Numbered from the stretch's first letter, positions 1 to 9,075 are shown. The stretch: 32,891 nucleotides of DNA from Cytophagales bacterium (GCA_030448185.1 JAUJNL010000066.1:1-32891), one strand, 5' to 3'. Notes: generated from the letters alone by a model not told the origin. Program-made: numbers and translations.

Positions 1-1
1 T

Positions 2-94
2 TCTCCGCCGCCGGTTGCTCACTACGTGGTACTCGGCAATCTTCCGGAAGCCGTCACCTGGGCCCACACGGTGATAAATAATGCTAAATGTTAA
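2..94 (+). CDS. C-terminal tail of an unidentified protein (partial)
   Basis: An open frame runs in from the left edge and stops at 92-94, reading 30 residues that end in EAVTWAHTVINNAKC. The composition (HYVVLGNLPEAVTWA) looks like real protein, but it is too short to assign to a family. The last few codons and the stop lie inside the left arm of the inverted repeat that begins at about 80, so the repeat itself may have supplied the stop codon. No function is proposed. Confidence 0.35.
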   Translation, partial: SPPPVAHYVVLGNLPEAVTWAHTVINNAKC

Positions 95-319
95 ATTTTG
101 AATGCTAAATGGGTATCAGGTATTGGGTACTGGATATCAGGCGTTAGAGAAGTAATGCGTCGCATCTGTACGTAGAGGATGTAAATTTTTCCTTCGTCAT
201 TCCTTGTTCAGTATTTGATATTATTGGTCATTAATACATTAATCGCCGGGAAATTATCATCCACCAAAAACCTAACATCTGATACTCATTTACCATTCAA
301 AATGTAACATTTAACATTT
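80..319. repeat. Inverted repeat of ATG(C/T)TAAAT-type spacer sequence
   Basis: The left arm (about 80-128, starting AATGCTAAATGTTAAATTTT) is matched in reverse complement by the right arm (about 272-318, ending AACATTTAACATT). The arms agree at most positions over 33 bases and then continue with TATCAGGTA against ATCTGATA. The spacer is about 140 bp and contains no convincing gene. The right arm ends four bases before the start codon of the MOSC gene, so it forms that gene's whole leader. Confidence 0.7.
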
Positions 320-321
320 CA

Positions 322-1140
322 ATGCTTACCCTATCCGCCATTTACATTTATCCCGTTAAGGGCCTTGCCGGTATTTCTCTCTCATCCAGTCTGGTTGAGG
401 AACGTGGCCTCCAGTACGACCGCCGCTGGATGCTGGTCGACGACTCTGACACTTTTCTGACGCAGCGCAAATTTGCCCAAATGGCCCTGCTGAAGGTAAA
501 GCTGACTGACGAAGGACTACTGGTTCAGGCTCGCGGCAAGACTGATTTACCCATTCCTTTTGGGGCAACCGGTGACAAACTCCGGGTTACCGTCTGGGAT
601 GATACCTGCGAAGCCATTGCGGTAAGCAAGGCTTCTGACCAGTGGTTCAGCGAAGCCCTGGGAATCTCCTGCCGCCTGGTATACATGCCCGATTACTCCG
701 TCCGTCCCGTTGATTCGCGGTATGCCGTTGCCCATAACTACGTGAGCTTCGCCGATGCGTATCCGTTTCTCCTAATTTCGGAAGAATCGCTGGCTGACCT
801 GAATACCCGGCTGGAGGAAGCCGTGCCGATGAACCGGTTCCGGCCTACCCTGGTGGTGAAGGGGGCTACTCCTTTTGCTGAGGATACCTGGTACCAGTTC
901 CGGATTGGCGAATGTCTTTTCTACGGGGTAAAGCCCTGTGCCCGTTGCGTGGTTACTACTATTGATCAGGAAACAGCCGGAAAGGGCAAGGAACCGCTCA
1001 AAACGCTGGCTTCTTACCGGCAACGGGAACATAAAATCTTGTTCGGGCAAAACGTAGTATTCGGACGGGAAGGCAGCCAGATTAAGGTGGGTGACGAGGT
1101 AGTAATAGAACAATTAAACGAAAAAGTGGTAGTTCTATAA
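322..1140 (+). CDS. MOSC domain-containing protein
   Basis: A protein of 272 residues with the two-domain layout of YcbX-like MOSC proteins. Residues 1-115 are a beta-rich MOSC_N domain (YPVKGLAGISL, then ERGLQYDRRWMLVD and FLTQRKFAQMALL). Residues from about 120 to the end are the MOSC domain, with NRFRPTLVVKG and KPCARCVVTTIDQETAGKG near residues 170-225. The cysteine in KPCARC matches the conserved cysteine of the family. MOSC proteins bind or transfer sulfur to the molybdenum cofactor, and YcbX relatives help reduce N-hydroxylated compounds; that role is by family only. Length is typical. The ATG at 322 gives the full MOSC_N domain. No molybdenum genes lie nearby, and the gene appears monocistronic. 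Confidence 0.9.
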   Translation: MLTLSAIYIYPVKGLAGISLSSSLVEERGLQYDRRWMLVDDSDTFLTQRKFAQMALLKVKLTDEGLLVQARGKTDLPIPFGATGDKLRVTVWDDTCEAIAVSKASDQWFSEALGISCRLVYMPDYSVRPVDSRYAVAHNYVSFADAYPFLLISEESLADLNTRLEEAVPMNRFRPTLVVKGATPFAEDTWYQFRIGECLFYGVKPCARCVVTTIDQETAGKGKEPLKTLASYRQREHKILFGQNVVFGREGSQIKVGDEVVIEQLNEKVVVL

Positions 1141-1168
1141 TAAAATTTGCGCTTTCATCCCTTTCTGC

Positions 1169-1198
1169 TTGTTTACTAAACACTGTTCATTAAATTTG
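1169..1198 (+). promoter_or_regulatory. tetR promoter with overlapping palindromic operator
   Basis: A Bacteroidota-type promoter is visible: TTG at 1169-1171 and TAAATTTG at 1191-1198, separated by 19 bases, which fits the TTG / TAnnTTTG consensus. Between them lies the imperfect palindrome AAACACTGTTC (1178-1188), inside the longer string TTTACTAAACACTGTTCATT. Almost the same string recurs at 1838-1857 in front of the efflux genes. A repressor bound here would sit between the -33 and -7 boxes. That TetR binds it is inferred. Confidence 0.7.
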
Positions 1199-1216
1199 AA
1201 TTGTTAATATTTTGCT

Positions 1217-1825
1217 ATGGGAATTACAGAACGAAAAGAACGGGAGAGACAAGAGATGCGGGACCTTGTCCTGAAGGTCGCGACGGAAATTTTTATTGAA
1301 GAGGGTTATGACAAAACTTCTATCCGGAAGATTGCCGACCGGATTGAGTACAGCCCGGCAACTATTTATCTGTATTTCAAGGATAAAGACGAGATCTTCC
1401 ATGCCATCCACGAGAAAGGATTCGACATCTTTTTTCACCGGATGGAAGCATTGGCCGTAATCAAAAATCCTTTTGAACGCTTACGAAAGTTAGGCGAAGA
1501 ATACATCCGGTTTGCTTACGAATATCCGGAGTATTATGATCTGATGTTCATTATGCGGGCTCCAATGGAATTTATCAAAGGCGACACTTGGGACTGCGGA
1601 CATCAGGCTCACGAAGGGTTAAAAGCCATGATCCGGGAGTGCATGGAAGGGGGGTATATGAAACCAATAGATGTAGATCTGGCTTCGCTATCCATCTGGT
1701 CCTTTATGCACGGCATGACTTCGCTGGCCATCCGGAACCGGTTTAAAATGTACGAAGGCGAAAGAGTCAGGCAACTCATGGATGAGGCGGTGGATACGAT
1801 GCTTCACTTGTTCCGGAAGGAATAA
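1217..1825 (+). CDS. TetR/AcrR family transcriptional repressor
   Basis: A protein of 202 residues, normal for TetR. The N-terminal helix-turn-helix spans about residues 15-62 (LKVATEIFIEEGYDKTSIRKIA, then YSPATIYLYFKDKDEIF), with the family's usual YLYF...K...L pattern. The C-terminal ligand domain contains YEYPEYYDLMF, typical of the WHG-type C-terminal domain. It is likely a cytoplasmic drug- or metabolite-sensing dimer that represses both itself and the efflux operon behind it. The gene is flanked by two near-identical palindromes, 1178-1188 and 1844-1854. The ATG at 1217 lies 19 bases after the -7 box. The ligand cannot be predicted. Confidence 0.92.
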   Translation: MGITERKERERQEMRDLVLKVATEIFIEEGYDKTSIRKIADRIEYSPATIYLYFKDKDEIFHAIHEKGFDIFFHRMEALAVIKNPFERLRKLGEEYIRFAYEYPEYYDLMFIMRAPMEFIKGDTWDCGHQAHEGLKAMIRECMEGGYMKPIDVDLASLSIWSFMHGMTSLAIRNRFKMYEGERVRQLMDEAVDTMLHLFRKE

Positions 1826-1830
1826 TTTTT

Positions 1831-1862
1831 TTGTCCTTTTACTAAACAGTGTTTATTATTTG
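1831..1862 (+). promoter_or_regulatory. Promoter/operator of the efflux operon
   Basis: The string TTTACTAAACAGTGTTTATT repeats the tetR operator with few changes; its core AAACAGTGTTT (1844-1854) is a near-perfect palindrome. A TTG at 1831-1833 and a TATTATTTG at 1854-1862 resemble the -33 and -7 boxes at a spacing of about 20. The site begins only a few bases after the tetR stop codon and about 160 bases before the tolC start. Confidence 0.65.
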
Positions 1863-2024
1863 TTTGATGTTTAAAATATACTTACGATTCATCCTGCGAA
1901 ATGGTAGCCTCAACATTGGTTTTGGCCGCCTGAGCAAAAATGGCCATGCAATCCTTACGTAATCTGCCATCTTTAGTCCGCTGTTATGCACGACAGTCTT
2001 TCGATTACCAAACCAGTCTTACCC

Positions 2025-3380
2025 ATGAGACACTTCACCTCTCTACTTTCCGCCCTGTTTATTTTCTTCCTTGTCAGCGCATTGCAGGCTCAGTCCGCCC
2101 TGCTCGACCAGTACGTTGAAGAAGGCCTGAAGAGCAATCTGGCTCTTCAGCAACAAAATTTATCCGTAGAAAAAAGCCTGAGGGCGCTGGAAGAAGCCAG
2201 GGGTTTGTTTATGCCCAGCCTTGACCTCAATGCCCGGTATTCACGGGCCGCCGGGGGCCGAACTATTGGGTTTCCGGTGGGTGACCTGCTCAATCCGGCA
2301 TACAGTACGCTAAACCAACTGACGGGCAGTGACCGCTTCCCAGCCTTACAAAACGTTGATGTGCCATTCCTGCGACCCGAGGAACACGAAACCAAGCTGC
2401 GCTTAATTCAACCCATTATTCAACCCAATCTCTACTACAATTCTCAAATTAAATCCTTGCAGCATCAGAGTCAGCAGGCAGCTGTATCGGTTTACCGCCG
2501 GCAACTCGAAGCGGATATCCGGACGGGGTATTTTACTTATTTGAAATCGGTGAAGGCCATCGGCCTGTATAACCGGGTGAAGGAATTACAGCAGGCCAAT
2601 CTTCAATTGAATCAAAAACTGCTTAATAACCAGAAAATCACAGCGGACGTGGTGTACGCTGCCAAAGCCGATTTAAGTGATACTGAACTGAAAATTGCTG
2701 ATGCCGAAAAAAATCGTACTGTAGCTGCGGCTTACTTCAATTTTCTGCTCAATAAACCTTTAGAAACTTCCATTGAGGTGGATACCACGACAGCACTGGC
2801 GGTTCCCGCCGAAGTCCTTGCCCAAAAGAACCTGATTCCCGTCATTGAAAACCGGGAAGAACTGAGTCAGGTACGCTTTGGCATTCAAGCCGCCGAACGA
2901 GGAACCAAACTGTACCGGAGCAATGTGCTGCCCACGCTGAATCTGGCCGTGGACTACGGCTTTCAGGGGCCAAAGTACCGCTTTACGGCGAAAGATGATT
3001 TTATCCAAGGTTCTCTGGTGCTTAACTGGCGTTTATTCGGCGGATTTCAGAACCGGAGCCGCATTGCCCAGGCCAACCTGGACAAGCTGCAACTGGAAAC
3101 CCGGTACACTGAATTACAGCAGCAACTCCGGCTGCAGGCCCTGCAAGCTTCCGAAAACCTGCATACGGGCCGACAGGCCGTAGAAACCAACCGGCAACGG
3201 GTTGCCAGTTCGCGCCGCTACTTTGAAATCGTAGACAAAAAATACCGGGAAGGCGCCGCCCTGTACATCGAATACCTGGCGGCCCTGACCACCCTGACCA
3301 ACGCCGAAAACAGCCTCATCCTGGCTGAATACGACTATCAGATCCGGCAAGTCGAGTTCAAACGGGTCACGGCGCAGTAA
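2025..3380 (+). CDS. TolC family outer membrane efflux protein
   Basis: From the ATG at 2025 the protein has 451 residues. It begins with a clear signal peptide, MRHFTSLLSALFIFFLVSA, ending in LQAQSA. An upstream ATG at 1986 would add 13 residues before this signal and is less likely. The mature part is rich in long helices (QQNLSVEKSLRALEEARG, the repeated outer membrane efflux protein motif) in two related halves. The end (NAENSLILAEYDYQIRQVEF) is typical of TolC-like proteins of Bacteroidota. It should form the outer membrane channel of the tripartite exporter whose adaptor is encoded 98 bp downstream and whose RND pump lies at 5775. Confidence 0.93.
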   Translation: MRHFTSLLSALFIFFLVSALQAQSALLDQYVEEGLKSNLALQQQNLSVEKSLRALEEARGLFMPSLDLNARYSRAAGGRTIGFPVGDLLNPAYSTLNQLTGSDRFPALQNVDVPFLRPEEHETKLRLIQPIIQPNLYYNSQIKSLQHQSQQAAVSVYRRQLEADIRTGYFTYLKSVKAIGLYNRVKELQQANLQLNQKLLNNQKITADVVYAAKADLSDTELKIADAEKNRTVAAAYFNFLLNKPLETSIEVDTTTALAVPAEVLAQKNLIPVIENREELSQVRFGIQAAERGTKLYRSNVLPTLNLAVDYGFQGPKYRFTAKDDFIQGSLVLNWRLFGGFQNRSRIAQANLDKLQLETRYTELQQQLRLQALQASENLHTGRQAVETNRQRVASSRRYFEIVDKKYREGAALYIEYLAALTTLTNAENSLILAEYDYQIRQVEFKRVTAQ

Positions 3381-3478
3381 TTTACGATGTTCGATATTCG
3401 ATTGGCGATGTTCGATGTAAGAAGCAGGAGAATCGGACATCGAACATTCCCATCTGCTCATTCACTCATCAACACAAT
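3381..3478. repeat. Spacer built from CGATGTTCGAT repeats
   Basis: Between tolC and the adaptor gene the motif CGATGTTCGAT occurs twice in direct orientation (about 3385-3395 and 3406-3416), with GATATTCGATT between. Its reverse complement ATCGAACAT follows at about 3437. The last copies can form a hairpin. The pattern resembles the ATGTT-rich spacers at 80-319 and 17133-17221 but with different bases. Confidence 0.6.
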
Positions 3479-4555
3479 ATGAAACCTCAATCCACCCTTT
3501 TATTCTTATCGCTGCTGGCTGTTGCCTTTGCTTGTCAGCCGAAAAAAGCTCCCGAATCACAAGTTCCTGAAACCGTTACGGTGGTGAGTACCGGGCAGGT
3601 GACCCGCCAGCCGTTAACTTCCGCTATTGTATCCAGCGGGGTACTTGCTTCCAAGAAAGAAGCTAAATTATCCTTTAAAACGGGTGGTATCATTGCTCAT
3701 ATCCGCGTGGATGAAGGGCAAAGTGTACGAAAGGGCCAATTACTGGCTAGCCTGAATCTGACCGAGATTGATGCGCAGGTAAGTCAGGCCCGGAACAACT
3801 TTGAAAAAGCCCAGCGGGACCTGAACCGGACCAAACGCCTCTATGCCGACAGTGCTGCTACGCTGGAACAGATGCAGAATGCCACTACCGGCTATGAAGT
3901 TGCCAAAGCCGCTTTAACCGGGGCCCGTTTTAACCAGCAATATTCCACGATACTAGCCCCGTCTGATGGCCGGATTCTACGCCGCCTGGTAGAGGAAGGT
4001 GAACTGGTTAATCCGGGTAATGCCATCTTCCAATTTGCCGGGGCCGGTGAGGCAGATGGCTGGATTGTCCGGACGGGCATTGCCGACCGGGATGTGGTGA
4101 AACTGAAGATTGGGGATAAGGCCCAGCTTACCCTGGATGCGTATCCCGGGGAAAGCTTCCCGGCTACCATTACTGAGATAGCCGGAGCTGCCGACCCCAT
4201 GAACGGAACCTTTGAAGTGGAACTGAAAGTGAATTCCAAAGGCAAAAAGCTAGTTTCCGGTCTGGTGGCGAAAGTAGAAACTTTCCCTTCCGGTCAGCCC
4301 GAAATGCTGGTGGTGCCCATAGAAGCCCTGGCTGAAGCCGATGGCAACAAAGCCTGTTTGTATACCTTGAGTGAAGACCAGCAAACAGCCCGGAAAATTC
4401 CGGTAATTACCTCCGGAATCTACGGGGATAAAGTAGCCATCCGGGAAGGTATTGCGGAAGGAACCGTCATCGTCACCAAAGGCACCTCCTACCTGACGGA
4501 TCAATCAAAGGTGAAAGTGGTCAACAGCCCTTTACAACTGGTAAAGGCGCAGTAG
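3479..4555 (+). CDS. RND efflux periplasmic adaptor (HlyD/MFP family lipoprotein)
   Basis: A protein of 358 residues. The N-terminal lipoprotein signal ends in the lipobox LAVAFAC, with Cys19 as the predicted lipidation site. After it come the lipoyl half-motif FKTGGIIAHIRVDEGQSVRK (about 62-81), a coiled-coil hairpin (QARNNFEKAQRDLNRTKRLY), the second lipoyl half ILAPSDGRILRRLVEEGELV, and a beta-barrel domain. It is a membrane fusion protein linking an inner-membrane RND pump to the TolC channel in the periplasm. It follows tolC by 98 bp and precedes the SDR and RND genes, all in one direction and probably under the operator at 1844. Confidence 0.93.
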   Translation: MKPQSTLLFLSLLAVAFACQPKKAPESQVPETVTVVSTGQVTRQPLTSAIVSSGVLASKKEAKLSFKTGGIIAHIRVDEGQSVRKGQLLASLNLTEIDAQVSQARNNFEKAQRDLNRTKRLYADSAATLEQMQNATTGYEVAKAALTGARFNQQYSTILAPSDGRILRRLVEEGELVNPGNAIFQFAGAGEADGWIVRTGIADRDVVKLKIGDKAQLTLDAYPGESFPATITEIAGAADPMNGTFEVELKVNSKGKKLVSGLVAKVETFPSGQPEMLVVPIEALAEADGNKACLYTLSEDQQTARKIPVITSGIYGDKVAIREGIAEGTVIVTKGTSYLTDQSKVKVVNSPLQLVKAQ

Positions 4556-4620
4556 AAGACGCTAGATTTTATACACAAGACGTGACAAAGCATAAACTAA
4601 GTCTTTATTACAGGATTCAC

Positions 4621-4733
4621 CCTCTCTCACTGTCATTCCCGGAGGGAACTCTCTCAGCGAAGCTAATCTTCTTTCTATACGACAGAAATTGACCTAATCA
4701 GAGAGGATTCCTTCCGGGAATGACAGTAAGGGA
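4621..4733. repeat. REP/MITE-like inverted-repeat element
   Basis: Arms at 4621-4655 and 4701-4733 are reverse complements over about 33 bases, with a perfect 15-base core ACTGTCATTCCCGGA (4629-4643) paired to 4713-4727. The 45-bp centre is AT-rich and contains CAGCGAAGCTAA, a string echoed in the repeats at 25.1 and 28.3 kb. It lies between the adaptor and SDR genes and could act as a transcriptional or mRNA-stability element within the operon. Confidence 0.7.
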
Positions 4734-4810
4734 AGAATGCCTTACGTCTAAAGTCTTACTAATCAGCACATCCGCATATCATATCATCTCATCAGCTTAT
4801 CCATTCAACT

Positions 4811-5770
4811 ATGCAAACGATTTTGGGCGCAGGGGGAACCATTGCCACGGACCTTGCCAGAGAACTAACCGCTTATACCCGGAAAATCCGCTTGGTGAGC
4901 CGTAATCCCAAGAAGATCAACGACACCGACCAATTGTTTCCGGCTGATCTTACCCGGAAAGAGGCGGTATTCCAGGCCGTGGCAGGTTCCGAAGTGGTTT
5001 ACCTGACGGTTGGCTTTGAGTATGATCTAAAAGTGTGGCAGGAAAAATGGCCGGCCCTGATGCAGAACGTCATTGCTGCCTGCAAGCAATACCAGGCGAA
5101 ACTGGTCTTTTTCGATAATATCTACCTATACGACCGGGACCATCTCGGCCACATGACGGAGGAAACGCCCATCCGACCAACCAGTAAAAAAGGCGAAGTT
5201 CGGGCCCGTATTGTTCAAATGCTGCTCGACGACGTGAAAGCGGGTAACCTGACCGCATTGATTGCCCGTTCAGCGGATTTTTACGGACCGGATAATCAAA
5301 AAAGCATCCTGTTTGAAACAGTTTATAAAAACTTTGGGAAGGGAAAAAAAGCCAACTGGTTTGCGGACGTAACTAAAAAGCACTCTTTTACCTATACCCC
5401 CGACGCCGCCAAAGCAACCGCCCTGCTGGGCAACACACCTGACGCCTTTAATCAGGTATGGCACCTGCCAACTGCCGGAAATCCGCTGACGGGCAAACAA
5501 TGGATCGAATTATTTGCCGAGGAAATGGGAGTAGCACCCAGGTACTCGGTTATCCCCGCCTTTATGCTGCGCTTGCTGGGTGTATTCATCCCCATCATGC
5601 GGGAGCTGCATGAGATGGTTTATCTGTACGACCGGGAGTATGTATTTGACAGCACAAAGTTTGAAAAAAGGTTTTCGTTCCGGCCAACTCCCTACCCGCA
5701 AGGCGTGAGAGCAAGTGTTCAAAGTGGTACTAAAGATTCCAATCCCCAGGCCCTCAGTTCAAAATCGTAA
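4811..5770 (+). CDS. NAD(P)-dependent SDR/epimerase-like protein
   Basis: A protein of 319 residues, the usual size for extended or atypical short-chain dehydrogenases. The Rossmann nucleotide loop is at residues 5-11 (LGAGGTIATDLA), followed by RLVSRNPKK as the strand and loop that select the cofactor. Later elements are VVYLTVG, KLVFFDNIYLYD, EVRARIVQML, ALIARSADFYGPDNQ and FTYTPDAAKATALL. The canonical YxxxK is not obvious: the tyrosine region reads NIYLYD. This may be an NmrA-like or isomerase-like member rather than a standard dehydrogenase. It lies between the efflux adaptor and the RND gene, with the pump starting 4 bases after its stop. The substrate is unknown. Confidence 0.85.
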   Translation: MQTILGAGGTIATDLARELTAYTRKIRLVSRNPKKINDTDQLFPADLTRKEAVFQAVAGSEVVYLTVGFEYDLKVWQEKWPALMQNVIAACKQYQAKLVFFDNIYLYDRDHLGHMTEETPIRPTSKKGEVRARIVQMLLDDVKAGNLTALIARSADFYGPDNQKSILFETVYKNFGKGKKANWFADVTKKHSFTYTPDAAKATALLGNTPDAFNQVWHLPTAGNPLTGKQWIELFAEEMGVAPRYSVIPAFMLRLLGVFIPIMRELHEMVYLYDREYVFDSTKFEKRFSFRPTPYPQGVRASVQSGTKDSNPQALSSKS

Positions 5771-5774
5771 AATC

Positions 5775-8700
5775 ATGAAAATATCCGAATTTTCAGTTAA
5801 AAACTGGCAGTTCACCATCATCATCTTCGTGATGGTCATGGCCATTGGTATAAACTCTCTGTTCAACATGCCACGGGGCGAAGATCCCAATTTCAAGTCG
5901 CCCTCCTTCATTATTGTGGCCATTTATCCGGGTACCGGTCCTACCGACATGGAGGAACTGGTGGTGGATAAGATCGAAGACAAAGTCAACGAACTGGAAA
6001 ACATCAAGAAAATCGTCTCCAGCATTGATGATGGCGTGGCCGTGGTCCGGGTAGATTTTACCTACGACACCAACCCCGACGACAAGTACGACGAGGTACT
6101 CCGCGAAGTCAACAACCTGCGCCCTACCTTGCCCGAAGGCTTATATGACTTGGAGGTACAGCGCATTACGCCGTCCGATGTAAACATTCTGCAAGTGGCT
6201 CTGGTCTCCGAAACGGCGCCGTACAAAGATCTGGAAGTGCAGGCCGAGAAGTTGCAGGAACGCCTGGAGAAGATTAAAAGCCTGAAGAACGTAGATACCT
6301 GGGCCTATCCCGAACGGCAGGTCCGGGTATCGCTGGATTTACAGAAAATGGCCCAGCGCCGTATTCCGCTGAACCGGGTACTGGGAGCCATCGGCAGCGA
6401 AAATGCCAATATTCCCGGCGGCAGCGTGGAAGTGGGACCGATGCGGTTCAACGTCAAAACCAGCGGCGACTACGGTTCCATTGACGAAATCCGGAATACC
6501 ATTGTGCAGGCGACGCCACAGGGAAGCGTTTTTCTCAGGGACGTTGCCGATGTATCTTTCGGGTACGAGGAAGAAAGCTATCTGGGCCGGTTAAACGGCA
6601 AACGAGCCGTTTTTGTGACTGCTTCCCAAAAGGATGGCGGCAATATCTTCAAAGTTCGGGACGAAATAAATCCCGTACTGGAACAATTTGGGAAGGAAGT
6701 GCCGGCCAATATTGGGTATGTCAAGAGCTTCGACCAATCCGAAAGTGTGTCGCACCGCTTATCGGGATTTACCCGGGACTTTGCCATTGCCATTTTCCTG
6801 GTGCTGCTGACCTTACTGCCGCTGGGCTTCCGCCTCGGTGGTCGTGATGATTCTTGATTCCGCTTCTTTAGCGATTGGTTTGGCGCTGCTTTGATTTTTT
6901 CGATTCAGTATCAATCAGTTAAGCATTGCCGGTTGGTGGCGGCCCCATTCGCTGGTATTTGATCGGATTGTGGTGGTGGAAAATATTGCCCGTTTTCCGC
7001 GACAGGGCTACAGCCGCCGGGATGCCGCCATTGAAGCAACCAGGCAAATTGGTGGCAGTGGTAGGTTGTACGCCACCCTGATTTTTGCCTTCCTGCCGCT
7101 GATGTTTCTGCCCGAATGTGGCCGGGGATTTATCCGGAGTCTGCCCGCCGCGCAGGGTAGCTACCGTGCTGGCATCCCTGTTCGTGTCGCTAACGATTGT
7201 GCCTTTCCTGGCTAGTTTGATTTGGAAAGAGTCGGAAGACGAACACGGTAATACTCTCTTTCATGCGCGGATTGCATGATCATCAGCGGCTCGTACCGCC
7301 GGTTGCTGCATGCCGCCATTACCCGTCCGTACGTGACCTTGCTGGAGGCCATGCTGATTTTCGTGGGTAGCATTGCTCTGATTCCTTCGGTGGGCTTTAG
7401 CCTGTTTCCGGTGGTCCGACAAGCCGCAGTTTATGATTACCATTGATACCCCGCTGGGTACCAGCCTAGATGAAACCAACCGGGTAACGCATTGCGGGAA
7501 AGGTGCTGCAAAAAAAGCCGCACATTAAGAACTTTACGACCAATGTAGGCAAGGGTAATCCGCGGATTTACTACAATGTGATACCCAAGAACGAGGCCGC
7601 CAACTACGCCGAACTTTTCGTGCAGCTAGACGAAATTCCCTGACGAAATCGAAAGTCTGGGTGGATGATTTACGGAAAGACTTTACCGATGTACCCAACG
7701 CCACTATCCAGGTGAAGCAATTTGAGCAAGGTCCTCCCGTAGATGCCCCCATAGCCATCCGTATTTTCGGTGAAAAACCTGATTCATTGCGTTCTCTGGC
7801 TGGGTGGTAAAGGTCGTGCTGAAAAACACTCCCGGAACCATTTACGTCGAAAATCCGCTGACCTCGCTGAAAACGGACTTGCAGGTACGCATCAACAAGG
7901 ACAAAGCCGCTATGCTGGGCATCCCCATCGTGGACATTGACCGGACCATCCGTATGGGCATTGCCGGGATTCCCGCCGGAACCTTCCCGCGAAGACAATG
8001 GCGACGAATACACCATTAACGTCAGGCCTGCTCCCGCGACCGGAAAACAGACATTAGCGGCTTCGACAAAATGTGAGTTCGGTGGGGGGTAACTTCGTTC
8101 CCCTCAACCAACTGGCTACTGTAGAATCTAAGCAACTCGCCCATTACTATCCGGCACTACGACAAAGACCGCTTCGTGGTGGTTTCGGCCTTCGTGCGAA
8201 ATGGGCTACCTGACTGACAACGTGACAACCGGGAAGTATTGAATACTTTGTCCAGAATGAATTTCCCGAAGGATACCGCTACGTAACCGGTCGGCGAACT
8301 GGTGCCGTTCGAGTCTTTCGGTGGGTTGGGTACCATCATTATTATCACAGTTTTCGGTAGCTCTAGCTATTCTGATCCTGAATTCAAGACCTTCAAGAGT
8401 ACCCTGATTGTACTTTCTTCGGTGATTCCGCTGGGCATTGTGGGAGCCGTGCTGATGCTGCTGTTTACGGGCAACGGCTGTCCTTCACGGCCACTATCGG
8501 CTCGATTGACTTAATGGGGATTGAGATTAAAAATTGATTCTGCTGGTGGACTACACCAACCAACTACGCGAAGGGGGCATGAGTCTGACGAAGCCATTGA
8601 GGTAGCCGGGGAAACCCGTTTCGGTTCCCATTATCTTAACTACATTAACGGCAATCGGCGGTCTGATTCCACTGGTACTCGAACATTCCCCTTTACTCGC

Positions 8701-8829
8701 CCCTTGGCCCTGGTGCTGATCGGCGCTCCATTAGCTCCACACTACTGACCTTGGTGGTTACGCCGGTGCTGTATAAGTTGCTGGCTCCCAGTGCAGCTGT
8801 CAGAGGAAATGGCCGTACTGGCGGAGTAA
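5775..8829 (+). pseudogene. AcrB-type RND efflux transporter, frameshifted after residue ~355
   Basis: The start ATG at 5775 (MKISEFSVKNWQF) is four bases after the SDR stop. About 355 residues then read cleanly: TM1, the porter domain from FNMPRGEDPNFKSPSF, and the start of TM2. From about 6835 the frame breaks more than ten times (for example near 6835, 6890, 7265, 7410, 7495, 7640, 7800, 7985 and 8290), yet recognisable pump sequence continues colinearly to LAPS...EEMAVLAE at 8829. The whole span of about 1018 codons equals a full RND pump, so nothing large is deleted. The TM4 proton-relay region reads SLVFDRIVVVEN where the family has GLxVDDAIVVVEN, so one of the two aspartates is missing. 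It is either a decaying pump or a badly sequenced stretch. Confidence 0.88.
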
Positions 8830-8830
8830 A

Positions 8831-8871
8831 TCTGTCAGGATTAGATTTTAGGATTAGGGGATTTTAGGATT
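8831..8871. repeat. AGGATT-rich terminal repeat, left end of the outer GxxExxY cassette
   Basis: The string starts TCTGTCAGGATTAGATTTTA and contains three AGGATT units. It begins one base after the RND stop codon. Related ends occur at 12061-12101 and, inverted, at 12732-12771 and 15225-15263. Confidence 0.65.
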
Positions 8872-8916
8872 GCGTGTGGTGTTGGCTTTGTTCTCCGGAT
8901 GATTGATATAGTATAC
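8855..8916 (-). pseudogene. C-terminal relic of a GxxExxY gene
   Basis: On the minus strand 8916 to 8855 reads VYYINHPENKANTTRNPKIP and a stop. The intact GxxExxY gene at 12240-12653 ends VYNVNHPENKANAGHNSKTF; ten of the first twelve residues are identical. As in the intact copy, the last codons and the stop run into the AGGATT repeat. No more of the gene is found to its right until the N-terminal scrap at 15088-15138. Confidence 0.75.
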
Positions 8917-8928
8917 TACACATCGTTG

Positions 8929-8955
8929 GGCGTAGTCTTCCGACTATGCCTTTTT
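8929..8955 (+). terminator. Hairpin with T-tract
   Basis: GGCGTAGTC (8929-8937) pairs with GACTATGCC (8942-8950) around a TTCC loop, with one G-T pair, and five T residues follow. It resembles an intrinsic terminator on the plus strand. A second, shorter palindrome, GCAAAAC/GTTTTGC, follows at 8960-8976. The same GCGTAGTC stem recurs at 9418-9437, so it is also part of a dispersed palindromic family. Confidence 0.5.
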
Positions 8956-9075
8956 ACGTGCAAAACTAAGTTTTGCCAAACGGCTGTTGCCCTTAAAGAA
9001 AGTGTATCTCCAAGAAGATGTATCCGTCAGTAAGTGGTACCCTTGCAGACTTATCACACTGAGCTATCCATTATC

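Noticed and set aside
772..1113. Minus-strand ORF of 113 residues
   Set aside because: It is antisense to the MOSC gene, which is clearly the real coding strand.
4720..4905. Plus-strand ORF of 61 residues upstream of the SDR gene
   Set aside because: It starts inside the inverted-repeat element and overlaps the SDR start in another frame; no protein-like features.
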